Source of the DNA: Stictocephala bisonia
Lineage: Eukaryota > Arthropoda > Insecta > Hemiptera > Membracidae
DNA length: 64,000 nucleotides
NCBI GenBank assembly: GCA_035578905.1
Contig: JAQJVL010000575.1
Span: forward strand, 351,001-415,000
Direction: 5' to 3'
Below are positions 1 to 11,671 of this stretch, one piece after another (the stretch's first letter is position 1; each line of letters begins with the position of its first letter). Both the position numbers and the translations under genes were made by a program. The notes beneath the pieces are model-generated. The model was not told the DNA's origin, did not search any database, and saw only the letters and a list, made by a program, of their open reading frames with translations.

Positions 1-1345
1 TATAAAACAGAGAAATAAAATATCTTATATTCATATTTTCCAAGAAGACAGCAATCGTCCAATGAATTTCTGCCGGTTCTATTTTGCACTGGCTCTTTGG
101 GGGAAAAAATGCTCACAGTGCATGCATGCAACATCAAATTGTCCCATTAGTGAATATTCAATATTCGCTGATATGGCAATTTTATAGTTGGAAATGGTCC
201 AATGATGGTTGCTTGAAAATTTTTAAATATTTGAATTTTTTATATGTTTTTACCACACTCATAAGAGGTTCAAAAATGGTTTTTAAATAATTTTATCTTT
301 TACCGTTTATGCATGGCGGCCTTTTTTGTTTACGAGAATCTTGCGATTTTTGGCTTTGTAGATATTAGCGTTAAATTGATTATCACTGGATTGGATTATG
401 CTTGAGCTTCCAAACCAACACCATTCTTTTCAGAAAGATTTTTTATACAATACTTGTTATCTTCTTCATAGTTCTAAAAGCAAATTTTAACTCCCAAAAT
501 CGAACCCAAAGTTCGGTATTGAAAATTGGCAAATTTCACTATTTGGAAGCTTAAAAAACAAAGAAGTGATGATTTATCACAGTTCAAACTTTTTGTTCAG
601 TTAGATAGTATTTCTTACTAATATAAAATAGTTTCAGCCTTAAAACATGTTTCCTTAATTTTTTATAAACTTAAAAAGTTTTTGAAAGGTTAAAGCTCTA
701 TATCTCTGGTGGGACATGATATAAAAATCAGATTTTTGCACAGCACGTACATATATATGGTGCTAAAGTAGTGTATAAATTTGAACTTTTATATTTGACT
801 CTGAGCAAAGGTATGAATTTTCAAAAGTTAAGAAAAAAACAGATTTTCACTGATGTTCATATTATGCGAATTACTGAAATATGAAGGTGGTATTGGAAAG
901 TACGTAAAGTTAAGATGGAATGTTATGTTAAATTGTTTATTAATATATACAGAAGGTCTCAAAACAAAGAAAAATAAGAAATACATAAGCCTTTTTTTTA
1001 AAAAAAAATAGCTATTAAAGATATGAAACCGTTACACATAACTGATGTAATTACAAACCTCATTCTAACTCTTATAATTGTTTAAAAGTACACTTATTTA
1101 TACGGATAGCTTTTGAGAAATAGAATACGATCTTCTAGTAGCTGTGGTAAGTTCAAGCGCTGAAAGTTTTCTCAGCACTCAGTTCTTTAGTGTGATCCAA
1201 ATGGTATCACTGGTTGATTTTTTAAATGATGTCCATGGTTCAGCTGGTTCATAAAACTTCACAAATACATCAATGTTTTCCAAACTTACTTTTTCAACAT
1301 CTGCAAGCCACCAATGTTCATCATAAAGAACGGCAACAATGTAAT
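1..1345. other. AT-rich intergenic DNA
   Basis: No supported gene, RNA or repeat was seen. The only short open frame (84-290, +) has no recognisable motif and looks like chance. The stretch abuts a decayed transposon gene on its right. Confidence 0.5.
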
Positions 1346-3434
1346 TTATTCATACTGTAAATGAAGCAATTTAACATACTTTTTGATCTTCATAAATCGC
1401 TGTTTCTGAAGTGTAACATAGCACCTAAGTATGTTTTCTGAAATGCTATGAAATTCCCGTGTAACTTTTATTGGCAGATAGTTGTCAAATCTGGTTTGAA
1501 GTCTTTCGATATGTAATATTATTTTATCTTTCTTGACAAGGAAATACGTTATTCCTTTGCAAAATGTGTACATATCCTTGACTGTAAGGATTTGGTTTGA
1601 TGTAGCACGTTGTAAACTTGCTTTACTCACCTCCCGTTTTGTAGTACCTCCTACTCCATCGCATGCATTTTTTCCATGGCAGGAGGCAAAAAAATGCCAC
1701 TCAGCTTCAAATCCAAAATCTATTTTGTGGTAGCAGAGGTTTAAAAAATTCTTCTTATTTTTATACTGACTGCCACTACCATCAGAAAAATAGATGAGCT
1801 TCCCAACAGTAGGCATTTTTTTTCTTTTATAAATTTTGTCACATGATTGAGAAATGCATGGACAACTGCAGTGTTGTGCTCCAAGTAGTCATTAAGGATG
1901 CTGATGGAATGACTACATACCTGACCGTTTTCATTTTTATAGTAAAACACAAACGGATGCACAGTTGCTTGGTCATTGACCCAGTGGTATCAGTGGTGAC
2001 TTTTAAGGTTGATTAACTTTTCTCTTATTGATTCAAAGAACTCCTCCTGAGACTTTACTATTGTAACCATTTCCGCACTGTACGTTGTGACCCACTGCTT
2101 GAATGTCACATTGTCTGACATTTCTTCTTCAGATTCCTGGAGTATTTGAAGAAGTACCTCTATCAGGGCAACTTGCACAAGTTTGGCTATGACTATCATG
2201 CAGTCATAGTCATTTGTATTACAGACTAACTAATCAAGGAGTCCTTATAGTAAACATTAAATTTTGCACCAGCTATCATAAGCTTCACATTTTGGTGGTA
2301 AAGGCAAACACATACAGAATGCGTTCCAGAAGAACCAGCAATTACACACCATTTTGGGCGCAGTTTACAAAATTTGGACCTGCCAATGTTGCAGTCTGGA
2401 TAAGCATTTTTGAAAGCCACATACAGCTCATTTAGATTTGACAGCACTAGGCGTTTCTGTTTAATTACTTTAGTGCCATTTATAACTACTTTAATACAAT
2501 CTTTCTTACCTGGGCACATTCTACTATTTTCATCACTCTCATAAAACTGTTTGACTTTTTCAATAGTTTCTTCGCTTATACCTGCTCTTTTCTTTTTCCC
2601 TAAAACTGGAAGAATACCTTGTTTTCTTACTAAACTTCTGGTAAGTTTAATTAACTTTGAACTCACTAGCAATTTTTTGTGTCCACCAAGAGTCAGGTAT
2701 TAAACTTAGTATTTTTACTTGTTTTTCTTTAGATACTAATGAACATTTAGTTTTCAGTTTTTCAATCAAATCACAATACTCGGCGTTTGATACTTCTGAC
2801 CCTTCATTTTGTTTTTTATGAACTGGCAGTGTCAGGGTGGTTAATGCAAAACATGTTTCCAAATGATTTCTGATATTTTTTTGACTTTTCCCTCAATGGC
2901 TGCTTGTCTTTTTCCACTACTCAGTTTTCTTATTTTAGAAGCAGGAGATACATCTAAATTGTAACAAGCGTAATCTAATTTTTGAATAGCTTCTTCACTA
3001 GGAATATAGGCATCAGCCAAGCCTTTATAAGTATCTGATGATTCTGGATTTGAAACAGTAGTTAATTTTGAAAGGCAGTTCGGGCACAGACATTTTCCAG
3101 GGATTATTTCAAGTTTTGTTTTAGAATCATTTGGACTTAACAGTGATAAGTGATCAAATTTTATTTCTCTTAGGCCCTTAGAAATAGGATTTTTATGAAC
3201 TTTGAATGGATCACAGCAGTATTTACGAAAAATATGGTTGTATTTTAATATGTATTTCTTTTCATGGTACTCACATTTTGTTGAAATTGAAGAACTTACT
3301 CTAAATTTAAACAAATTTTGAACACTTTCTCTTCAAATTCACTTAAATGTTTCGGGGTTTTAGAAACTGGACCATAAAATGATTCATAACAATCTTCACT
3401 TACTAATTTTCCAATAGAGCATTGTTCATCCATT
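1346..3434 (-). pseudogene. Decayed transposon-derived gene, family not named
   Basis: Consecutive minus-strand frames form one long protein broken by frameshifts. A start MDEQCSIGKLVSEDCYESF lies at about 3434 and stops after 45 codons near 3300. The next frame (2841-3314) carries CLCPNCLS and CxYHEKK-type motifs. It is followed by 2647-2862, then 2226-2672 with RMCPGKKD, KFCKLRPKWC and GTHSVCVCLYHQNVKLM, then 1990-2199, 1741-1962 and 1346-1816 with KLIYFSDGSGSQYKNKKNF, EAEWHFFASCHGKNACDG and GGTTKR. The order matches a protein I recall as highly repeated in arthropod and cnidarian genomes and transposon-like; that family link is from memory. The FSDGSGSQ and EWHFFA blocks look like an RNase-H-type core, which is inference. 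At least four frame breaks make it non-functional. No terminal repeats were identified. Confidence 0.6.
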
Positions 3435-3866
3435 TTAATAATAAAACATTTATGTAAAAATTTAGATGGGAAATATTTGCAACATTACTTTAAATTTTAA
3501 ATTCACAACTAAACTTTAAATCAATTAACAAATATTTGCACTCACTTAAAAGTTAAAAACTTCAAAGTATCTTAACCCACACAACCAGAGTGAGATCTGC
3601 GAATGAATTTCCAGCTTAAAAATATGTGGTGGGAAGGGTACTGGTTTAGACAGATTCGTTTGATAGACACTCTTTAATTAAATTTACATTTTAAATCAAT
3701 ATAGTCCTTAAATATTTTGAAAAAAAGATAAATGTAACATTTATTTTGCGTTATAAAACGAGTATTATTATTTTTCATTTTGTAGGTGTTGATAATAATG
3801 AATTCTGCAGAGAAAACGGATTAGTTCTTTAGATTCTAAAAACGTGTATAATTCAAATCCACTTAC

Positions 3867-3997
3867 GGTACTGATAAGGTGGCATTGATGTCTGTACATT
3901 AGGGTTGTAAGGGGGTTGTGCGAATGTTGATGCTTCATACGGAGGCGGTGGTGCTGAAGGTAAGGGAGTTGAGTCATATCCCTGCTTACTCATGATT
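3867..3997 (-). CDS. First coding exon of a PPxY-motif protein (possibly LITAF-like)
   Basis: A splice acceptor (cttacag) precedes four untranslated bases and an ATG at 3993-3991. The frame MSKQGYDSTPLPSAPPPPYE runs 42 codons and ends at a consensus donor, TACC|gtaagt, at 3867/3866. The peptide is rich in Pro, Tyr and Gln, with one PPPPY and later PPY motifs that suit binding to WW domains of NEDD4-type ubiquitin ligases. N-terminal exons like this are typical of LITAF/CDIP endosomal membrane proteins, whose cysteine domain sits in the next exons; no such exon is visible to the left, so the gene must continue beyond base 1. Other PPxY membrane proteins are possible. Support for an exon is fair; the family is a guess. 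Confidence 0.5.
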
Positions 3998-4620
3998 CTG
4001 TAAGCTAAGAAAATCATTAAAAAATCTTATTGTAAACAGATGTCACTGTTGAAATAAACTGGACTTCCAACAATAATTTCTTTCACAATTATGCTCCAAA
4101 TACATTGTTGGTGGACTAATGATTGTTGGAAGCCTTTAGTTTAGTATTGTGAGATTAGTAACAGATACAGTGTATATGAATCAACATCGTTATTTTATTC
4201 TAAAAATACTACTTGTATCTATAACCCTATTCGGGTAACGCCTAAATCTAAGTATGTGTAATGTAAGCTGGTTGACCAGCAAATAAATGAAATGTGTACA
4301 AAAATTTCAAGAGTTTGTTGTACTAATTCATTGTCTATAATTGGACACTCGTAATTAAATCTCTAAAAATAAATTTGGTATTTATGCGCTTCCTACACGC
4401 CTCGCAAATCCTGACTTTTTTATCACCAATGGTTAGAATCAGGTCTATATTTTGTAAGAATACACTTTTGATTCTGCGGATATAACGTTTTATACAAAAA
4501 AAGAAAATTCAAAATTTTTGGAAATGTTAATTTTTATTTATTTCTGTTATTTTTTCATAATTTTTTAAAATGTTGATGTAGTTTTTCATACTGAACACGA
4601 ATTTAACGTATTGATGATCA

Positions 4621-5545
4621 TGTCTGCTATAGCAGTCATGATGAGCGACTGCTAAAAGGCCCCTTCAAATCTTTGGCTACCTCAAAATGCTTTACTGCTA
4701 TAGCAGTCATAGTCTTTAAGCGCCTCCAGAGAGACACTTTCATATCTCGTTAGTCCTTGACCTACAAAAATAAAATCAATATGGCCAGTCTACTTGTAGC
4801 ACAGAGGTTTGCGGGAAAGAGAAAAAGGTAGGACTGCTATAGCAGTCATGACTCTGCACATAAAAAATTAATAAATTAATAAAAAATTAATAAATGCTAA
4901 AGCAGTCATCACGTTTTCCATAAAACAATAAAATTTACTCTACAAAATTCAAGAAATACAATACATATGAGTCAATATAACCATAAAAAAAGTTTAAAAA
5001 CAGAATAAAAATTGTAAACGTCTTACAATTAGAGTGTAATACATTTACCGTATTGAGAATGTCAATATGAAAAACATTTTCCTGGGTAAAAGGGAGAGTT
5101 ATAATCACATTGTAAGAAACGATAAGAAGTCTGCTTCTTAATCTTGTTTTTTAACACTGACGACACATCATGTAGTAGGATGTTGATTGTTTCTAATTAG
5201 TTGGTGGCGGAATTGTTACCACATCGTGTGAATGATTTGATGTACCTTTAAATTTTAGTAGTTTTCTTGTTAGGGGCAACAATATCACGACCATAAGGAC
5301 CCACAATAAGGTCTTGAGAAAATTCTATAAGATGCCTACTTATAAACAACCGTTTGACAAAAAAGGTTTGCCCAAAATTAAAAGAGTATATATAAAAAGA
5401 AATAAGAACTACTTGACCACTCAACAATTTGTTATAGTTAAATAATTAATTAGTTCAGTTAATGTTAACTTTTTAATTATTAATGCTATAGCAGTCACGA
5501 CTATATACAGTAACTCAGTCATGGCTGCTACAGCAGGTATGTCAC
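4621..5545. repeat. Cluster of ACTGCTATAGCAGT palindromes
   Basis: The palindrome actgctatagcagt, usually followed by cat, occurs intact or nearly so at about 4624, 4689, 4831, 4893 (one mismatch), 5483 and 5526 (diverged). The units are spaced irregularly, so this is not a tandem satellite. No gene is visible around it. Confidence 0.6.
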
Positions 5546-5579
5546 CAAATACAATTTATAATAATCGCTATTGTCCGGC

Positions 5580-6780
5580 AATGTGTTAAAAACTATTTTG
5601 GTTTACAACAATTATTTCTCGAAAAAATCTACATTCGGGGCAAATCACCTATGGTGCCCATATGTACAATGTTAATATGGGTTATGACTGACCACCAAAA
5701 ACAAATTTGCATGTATTTCTGTTGCAGTGACACAAAGGCCAGGGGCCCGAATTTAATGCAAATTATGAATTTTTGTTGAGTATATATACGATTGTAATAA
5801 ATTAGGTTATGGTTGGTTAGGTGTGTATTTTTGGGCCAAAAAAATAACTTTACTGAAAGTTGGTTTTCCATATGCAATAACATATATAAAAGGGTAATCA
5901 TGCACTTTATTGCCACCTCTGAAAATACGATTTCTTGTTGAAAAAGTGGTGAAAAATGAGTTTATATCTGTTGAGGAGCTTGATTTCATCTACGGAAAAC
6001 TCGTTTTTTACCGAAAAATCTAAAACTAGTTTTTTATGTGATACTGAAGAAACAATTTTTCTGAAAATCTATATTTTTCGACAAATTTTTTTTATTTCTC
6101 GTGTTTTTTTATGCTGAACGCAAACATATAACTGGTTTTGTAGTAAAATTATTTTGTCGGTATTATTTCTTACCACCAAACAAATTTGAACATTTTGTTT
6201 GAAAAGGGTCTAGAATTGGCTGTATTTTCACAAGATATGCTTTTTATTCACGGAAGTAACGTAATTTACCGAAAAATTCAAAATAACTTATGTCACAACT
6301 TTTAGTATTTCTGTCATATTTCCATTAATTTTAACGGTATTTTAATCATATTTTTTTATTGATGTGTTTTTTGCGCTGAATACAAATTTGAAAACTATTT
6401 TGGTCTATTACAAATATTTCTCTATATAACGGAAAAACTACTAAACGGAATCGTAATTAGCGATCATTACATACAAAAACTATTAATCACAAAAAACGAA
6501 TTCACCTATATTCCCGCCGGAGGCCAAATACTCGATATTAACATTAATTACAAATTTTTGTTAGAAAATAGACAATTTCGTCACTCTGTCCAGGAATATA
6601 GGTGAATTCGGTTTTTATGATTAATAGTTGTTGTATATAATGATCGCGTGATGGCCGAAAATCGCAATTTGCCTCGATAGTAGTTTTCCCATTATATCTT
6701 GAGAAATAGTTGTATAAACCAAAATAGTTTTCAAATTTGTATCCTACGTGCAACAAAACACATCAAAATAAAAAAAAAAT
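5580..6780. repeat. AT-rich inverted-repeat family, copy A
   Basis: The block 5890-6200 (ccacctctgaaaatacga, gttgaaaaagtggtgaaaa) recurs at 8585-8800 and inverted at 7330-7400 and 41480-41530. Segment 6419-6500 is the inverted counterpart of 6600-6715, so the right part can fold back on itself. The ORFs here are chance frames in AT-rich repeat. A fold-back or MITE-like origin is likely, but no clean termini were found. Confidence 0.45.
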
Positions 6781-6810
6781 ATGATTGAATTACCATTTAA
6801 ATGACAAGTG

Positions 6811-7130
6811 GTAAAACCGCTTAGGCCTAAAGCTACTACAAAATGAAAAGGCTTAAGACCACTTAGGTCTAGACCTACAGGAAAGTTACAAGGACTTAGT
6901 CCGCTTAAATACATTAATTTTAAGCGGACTACAACAAGCGGATTCTACAGAGGTACAACAAAATGGCAAGGAGTTAGTTCACTTAGCTCTACAGCTACAG
7001 CAAAATGACAAGGAGTTTAGATGTAGAGTTACAGCAAAATGAAAAGGACTTAGTCCGATTAGAAGGAGAGCAACAGCAAAATGACAAGGAGTAAGGTCGC
7101 TAAGGTCTGCGGCTACAACAAAACATCGTT
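6811..7130. repeat. Degenerate minisatellite, about 42-bp unit
   Basis: The phrase acagcaaaatgacaaggagtt followed by tagtccgcttaggtcta recurs, with anchors near 6840, 6883, 6961, 7003, 7037, 7079 and 7124. The spacing is mostly 42-45 bp, once 34 bp. One unit pair around 6900-6945 contains an inverted agtccgcttaa/ttaagcggact. Confidence 0.6.
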
Positions 7131-7400
7131 GGACGGTCTAAAACATTCCAATTTTTCAGTAAAATACGTTATTTCCGCGGAATAAAAAGCATATATCGTG
7201 AAAATACAGCCAATTTCAAGCAAAATGTCCAAATTTGTTTGATGGAAGAAACTGCATAAATACCTATAAAAGTAGCCTAAGTTTTACAATTGTGTAGTAA
7301 AAAAATGGGTGAAATCAGCCTTCTCAAGATATGTAAACTTATATTTCACCACTTTTTCAACAAGAACTCATATTTTTAGAAGTGGCGAATAAGTGCATAA
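7130..7400 (-). repeat. AT-rich inverted-repeat family, copy B
   Basis: Contains gttatttccgcggaataaaa and agcaaaatgtcc in the same orientation as 9370-9450, plus an inverted version of the accacttttt/gaaaaagtgg block of copy A. Truncated on both sides by other repeats. Confidence 0.4.
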
Positions 7401-7432
7401 TAAGTGCCAGGCTGAGTTAAGCCTATATTTGA

Positions 7433-7680
7433 GACAACGTTTAAGTTCTATCATTGATTTTATACACAAATAGATTTCCCATCCAATGTTAAATTTTGAG
7501 TCTCAAAATATCAGCTGTTTTTGTAGTCCATTGTGGAGCGCTAGTGTAGCTCCATGTAAATGTAATGCAGTTTAAAACAGCTGTGGTTGCGGGCCACACT
7601 AACTAACAAAATTACTGCCACAAATATTCCTATTAGATGGTTTATCTATTGTAGGTGTAAGGTGTATATAATCAAGGGTT
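7433..7680 (+). repeat. Interspersed repeat of about 215 bp, copy 1
   Basis: From ttgattttatacacaaatag through tgtggagcgctagtgtag to ttatctattgtagg. Close copies lie at 52131-52345 (+) and 24145-24365 (-), with a partial copy at 41545-41640. The copies keep similar boundaries, which points to a mobile short element; the mechanism is unclear and no terminal inverted repeats are obvious. Confidence 0.65.
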
Positions 7681-8570
7681 CTATACTCATCTGCTACTAA
7701 TACATGAAATGAAATGGCTATAGGGTCTCACAGATAGGACTAGTCCATATTACATTTTATCAGCTCATCATAATTCTCTCAGAATTACAGTATTATAATG
7801 AAATCATTAGGACCTATCACTGTTAAGAGACTGCAAGTGATGGTGATGGTTACCAGCCTCATAATTAATTAGTTCCACTTTTTGTTATCTGAGATGACAT
7901 AAAACATCAGTTTCAAAGATGATAAATTGAAAGAAAAATTGGATTAAATTGGTTTTATCTAGGCTTATATTTAAAACATAACTAAATACTAACAGAATTT
8001 ACCTTGTACGTTATTGCAAACAAAGCTGAGAGAAACTTTTTAAGAGCAAGTTGTTGGTGTAATAACACTTTTTGTGACACTACACGATGTCGCACATTTG
8101 TGACACCGACGAATTGCATAAACAAAAAATGTAACTAATTGCAGTTTGTAATTTACTCAAATCACTGCCATAATTCGTAAAAAACCCATACGCGATTTAT
8201 TAAAAACAATTATTGTTAGTTGAATGTCAATGACAGGAAGAGATTTCGGAGTCGGACAAATAGCACTTTGTTAAGAAACTTATCTTTTTGTTAATTATGA
8301 GTCAACATTCCCTTTGACGTCAATCCTAACTTCTTAACTCCTAAGACCTCGGCCTCAGCCTTCAATATCACAATATAGAATCGCCTGAATCATCTGATTA
8401 GTGTTTGCTCGTCCAGTCGTCCGTCCGTCTCTTGATAAAACTCCAGAAAAACATAATCCAAATTCACTACCCCACAGTCCTCATAGGCACTTGGAGTGAT
8501 GGACTAGCAATAGAATATATAACAATATTAAAATTAGGAATGTAACACAAGAGATCAATGAGAAAATAAT
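7681..8570. other. Intergenic DNA, nothing identified
   Basis: No coding frame with recognisable motifs and no strong repeat structure was seen between the 215-bp repeat and copy C of the AT-rich family. Confidence 0.4.
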
Positions 8571-9480
8571 ACATATTGCTAAAGGTAATTGTGTACTTTC
8601 TTGCCACCTCTGAAAATACGATTTCATGTTGAAAAAGTAATGAAAATGAGTTTATATTTCTTGAGGAGTTTGATTTTATACGCGGAAAACTAGTTTTTTT
8701 ACCGAAAAATCGAAAAACTACTTTTTTATCTGGTAGTGAAAAAACCAACTCTTTTAAAAATCGTTATTTTTCGACAACTTTTTTGTTCATTGCTCGTGTT
8801 TTTTATGCTGAACACAAATATATAACTGATTTTGTAGTAAAATTATTTTTTCAGCTCGAAAAATGCATTTTTACTGACAAAATCAAACATATCCCAACTT
8901 ATCCTAATTGTCTATTTTCTCAACAAACATTCGTAATTTGCGTTAAATTCAAGTGTTTGAACTCCGTGACCGCCTTCCGGCCGTCACTCCGGCGGGAATA
9001 TAGGTGAATTCGGGTTTTGTGACTAACAGTCAAAATTCAAAATATCTTTATTTCCATCAAACAAAGTTACTTGAATTAGCAGTCGTCATTAAAAATAGCT
9101 CAATACATTTTAAAACCTATCAAAACAATACAGATAGTTGTTGTATAATGGTCGCGTAATGGCCGATAATTGCGATTCGCCGCGATAGTAGTTTTTCCGT
9201 TATATCTCGATAAATATTTATAATAGACCAAAATAGTTTTCAAACTTGCATTCAGCGCAAAAAACACATCAAAATAAAAAAAGATGATTAAAATACTATT
9301 TAATTAACTGAAATATGACAAAAAAACTAAAAGTTGTCACATTGGTTTTTTTCGAATTTTTCAGTAAAATACGTTATTTCCGCGGAATAAAAAGCATATC
9401 TCGTAAAAATATAGACAATTCTAGACCCATTTCGAGCAAAATGTTCCAAATATTTTTGGTGGCACGAAACTGCATAAATA
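8570..9480. repeat. AT-rich inverted-repeat family, copy C
   Basis: Shares the gttgaaaaagta, ctcgtgttttttatgctgaa and cggaataaaaagcatatctcg blocks with copies A, B and D. A central part (8985-9025, ggcgggaatataggtgaatt) matches 6590-6610 and, inverted, 6495-6530. Short ORFs inside show no protein similarity that I recognise. Confidence 0.45.
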
Positions 9481-10290
9481 CCAGATAAAATATAAATATT
9501 TTAAAAATTTGAAAAAAGATGAGATAAAACAATGCATAATTATTTGTAATAGTTATGTTGATTAGATTGTTTTTATGGGTGTAAAAATTTTTGAAGTTAT
9601 ACTTCTTTGCGCCCGTTAGACACTTTGGGATGGGATGTTGGTCGAGAAACCGCGTCACGCTTAAAAGTAAGAACAAATTTTTAAGAACTATCGATTAATC
9701 GATTGTTAATCGAAGAAATTTAATCGAAGAAATTACTGATAATGATAATATAGGTGTATAATATAATAATGAAGTCACGTATAATATGTTGAAGATAAAT
9801 ATATTGAATAATATTGAAAATGTTTTATATTTCATTTATATATCCTGTCTGTTTGTGTGCGTGAGTGGGTGTATGAGAATGGCCAAAGAAGTATAACTTC
9901 CACCGTGTGGTCCGACGCACACCCATTTTTTTTTATTAATCACCGGTAAAAATGTATGTGTTTAACTTGTATTTTGCTACAAATGATGTAGGCCATTGGA
10001 AAATAAATAAATAAAAAATATTGAATTATAAGGAAAAGTTAAGACTTATAAAGTCCTGTCTACCCCTTAACCTGATAATAAATAATTAATAGATAGTGAA
10101 TATTTAAATAACCTAGATACTAAAAGTATTAAAGTAAAATATAAATTGAATATAAAGAGTAACAATAATTCATTTTATTATTTTTTTTGCACCGGTGATT
10201 AAAATTACACGTTTTAAATATTCCTGTAATCCTTGTTAAAACATAAAACATGCATACACACAACTAGAGATACACCAATGTATATTGACG
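9481..10290. other. Intergenic DNA with small inverted repeats
   Basis: Two nested inverted pairs are visible: gaagttatacttctttg (9592) against caaagaagtataacttc (9884), and aatcaccggt (9939) against accggtgatt (10191). The tail ggaaaataaataaataaaaa near 9998 resembles a retroelement 3' end. No gene was recognised. Confidence 0.4.
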
Positions 10291-10296
10291 TAGTAG

Positions 10297-10350
10297 CATA
10301 GACCTTCTATTATACGGTACCTATATAATAAGTATAATAGAAGGTCTATG
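10297..10350. repeat. Perfect 18-bp inverted repeat (hairpin)
   Basis: catagaccttctattata (10297-10314) is exactly inverted at 10333-10350, with an 18-base spacer. The same arm (tataatagaaggtctatg) recurs at about 12850 and again in part at 12868. Confidence 0.8.
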
Positions 10351-10429
10351 TTAGTAGCTATTTAACAATGTATTTAGTGATAAGACTATTTTTCCAAGTA
10401 GTAGAGAAAACAAATTTCAAAATTAAAGG

Positions 10430-11660
10430 TTGTTTAATTTTTCCATGTGAAGTTAGGGCTCAGAAGCTCTCTCTAACACTTAACCTGGGGACCAACGGCT
10501 TAAAGGGAACTTCCGAACCACCACCAGTGACCGGGCAGGTAGGATGAGAGAAAGGATCGCTCAGGCACTGCCCCCCAATGCAAGAAACAGCCACACGCTC
10601 GACAATGCTTGACGCAGTAATCTAGCTATAAAGTCGGATCCCATCGGTCAAGGCCACCTGCCATGTCATTACTCTATTGAGATGTTGAAATGTCAACCAA
10701 ATTTAGATTCGGGCAAATGTTGGCTACAAATTAAAGTCAATAGATTTGGTAGGAATAGGTCTTTAACAATGGAATAAAATGCGACAGTAATTTGGATAGC
10801 GGAGCTGCCATAGTTAGTGACTTCAGAGAGTATTTTAGCTCTGTGAATAACAAGGACTGTTCTGTGTCAACGGCAGAGGTGATCATGGTGGAGCCGACTA
10901 TATAAAGAGTTGATGCATTTTACGTGCATCATATCAGTGAGTACCAAGTGCGCCAAGCTATAACGAAATAGAACTCAAAACAACTGCTGTACCAAATTTC
11001 TCAACTTAATATTTATTTAAATGCTGAACTGATCCTAATTATAGCACTTACATACACTTTTGTTTATGTTTAATATAATTCATGGCTAAATTCTTGAATT
11101 CCTCCTTTAAAGCCTATTTTTTTAAGTAGAAAAACTCTATCTTTAATAGAGAATAACATCTCTTACAGCTCTTTCTGAACCAGCGAACATTTTTGAAATT
11201 ATAATAATAAACAAACCACTCTTTTACTACACAATTAAGAAATATACATTCAGTATTGAAAATGTTTTTCTATTATACAAAAACCAAAATACTCGGTTAT
11301 TTGTTATTAAATTATTTAATAACGTTCTGTATTAGGATGATTCTCAATGATTATAATTAGACTTATATACTGTGATTTTATGGGGTACTGAAAATAATGC
11401 CATTAAATATTGCTAAATGTCATGTCATGACATTTTAGATAAGTCAAAATTTGCTTGAATTTGACCTTGAATATAACAATACATAATCTTAAACAACATA
11501 GGCTTAGTTTTAACCAATATTGGAATGCTTTCAGATTTGATCTTGGATTATGAAGAAGTACTTAGACTTCTAGATAAATCACATTTATAGGATAACATAG
11601 AACATGATGGTAAAGATACACTCATACAGTTTGTTGTGGCAAATGGAGACCTAGTGTACA
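10430..11660. other. Unclassified region, GC-richer segment then AT-rich DNA
   Basis: 10450-10680 has higher GC than its surroundings (for example gctctctctaacacttaacc, gaccgggcaggtaggatgag). Part of it (tctctctaacacttaacc) recurs at 42535. It is probably a piece of an interspersed element, but no terminus or protein was recognised. From 10700 to 11660 nothing was identified. Confidence 0.3.
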
Positions 11661-11671
11661 ATGACCCTCAC

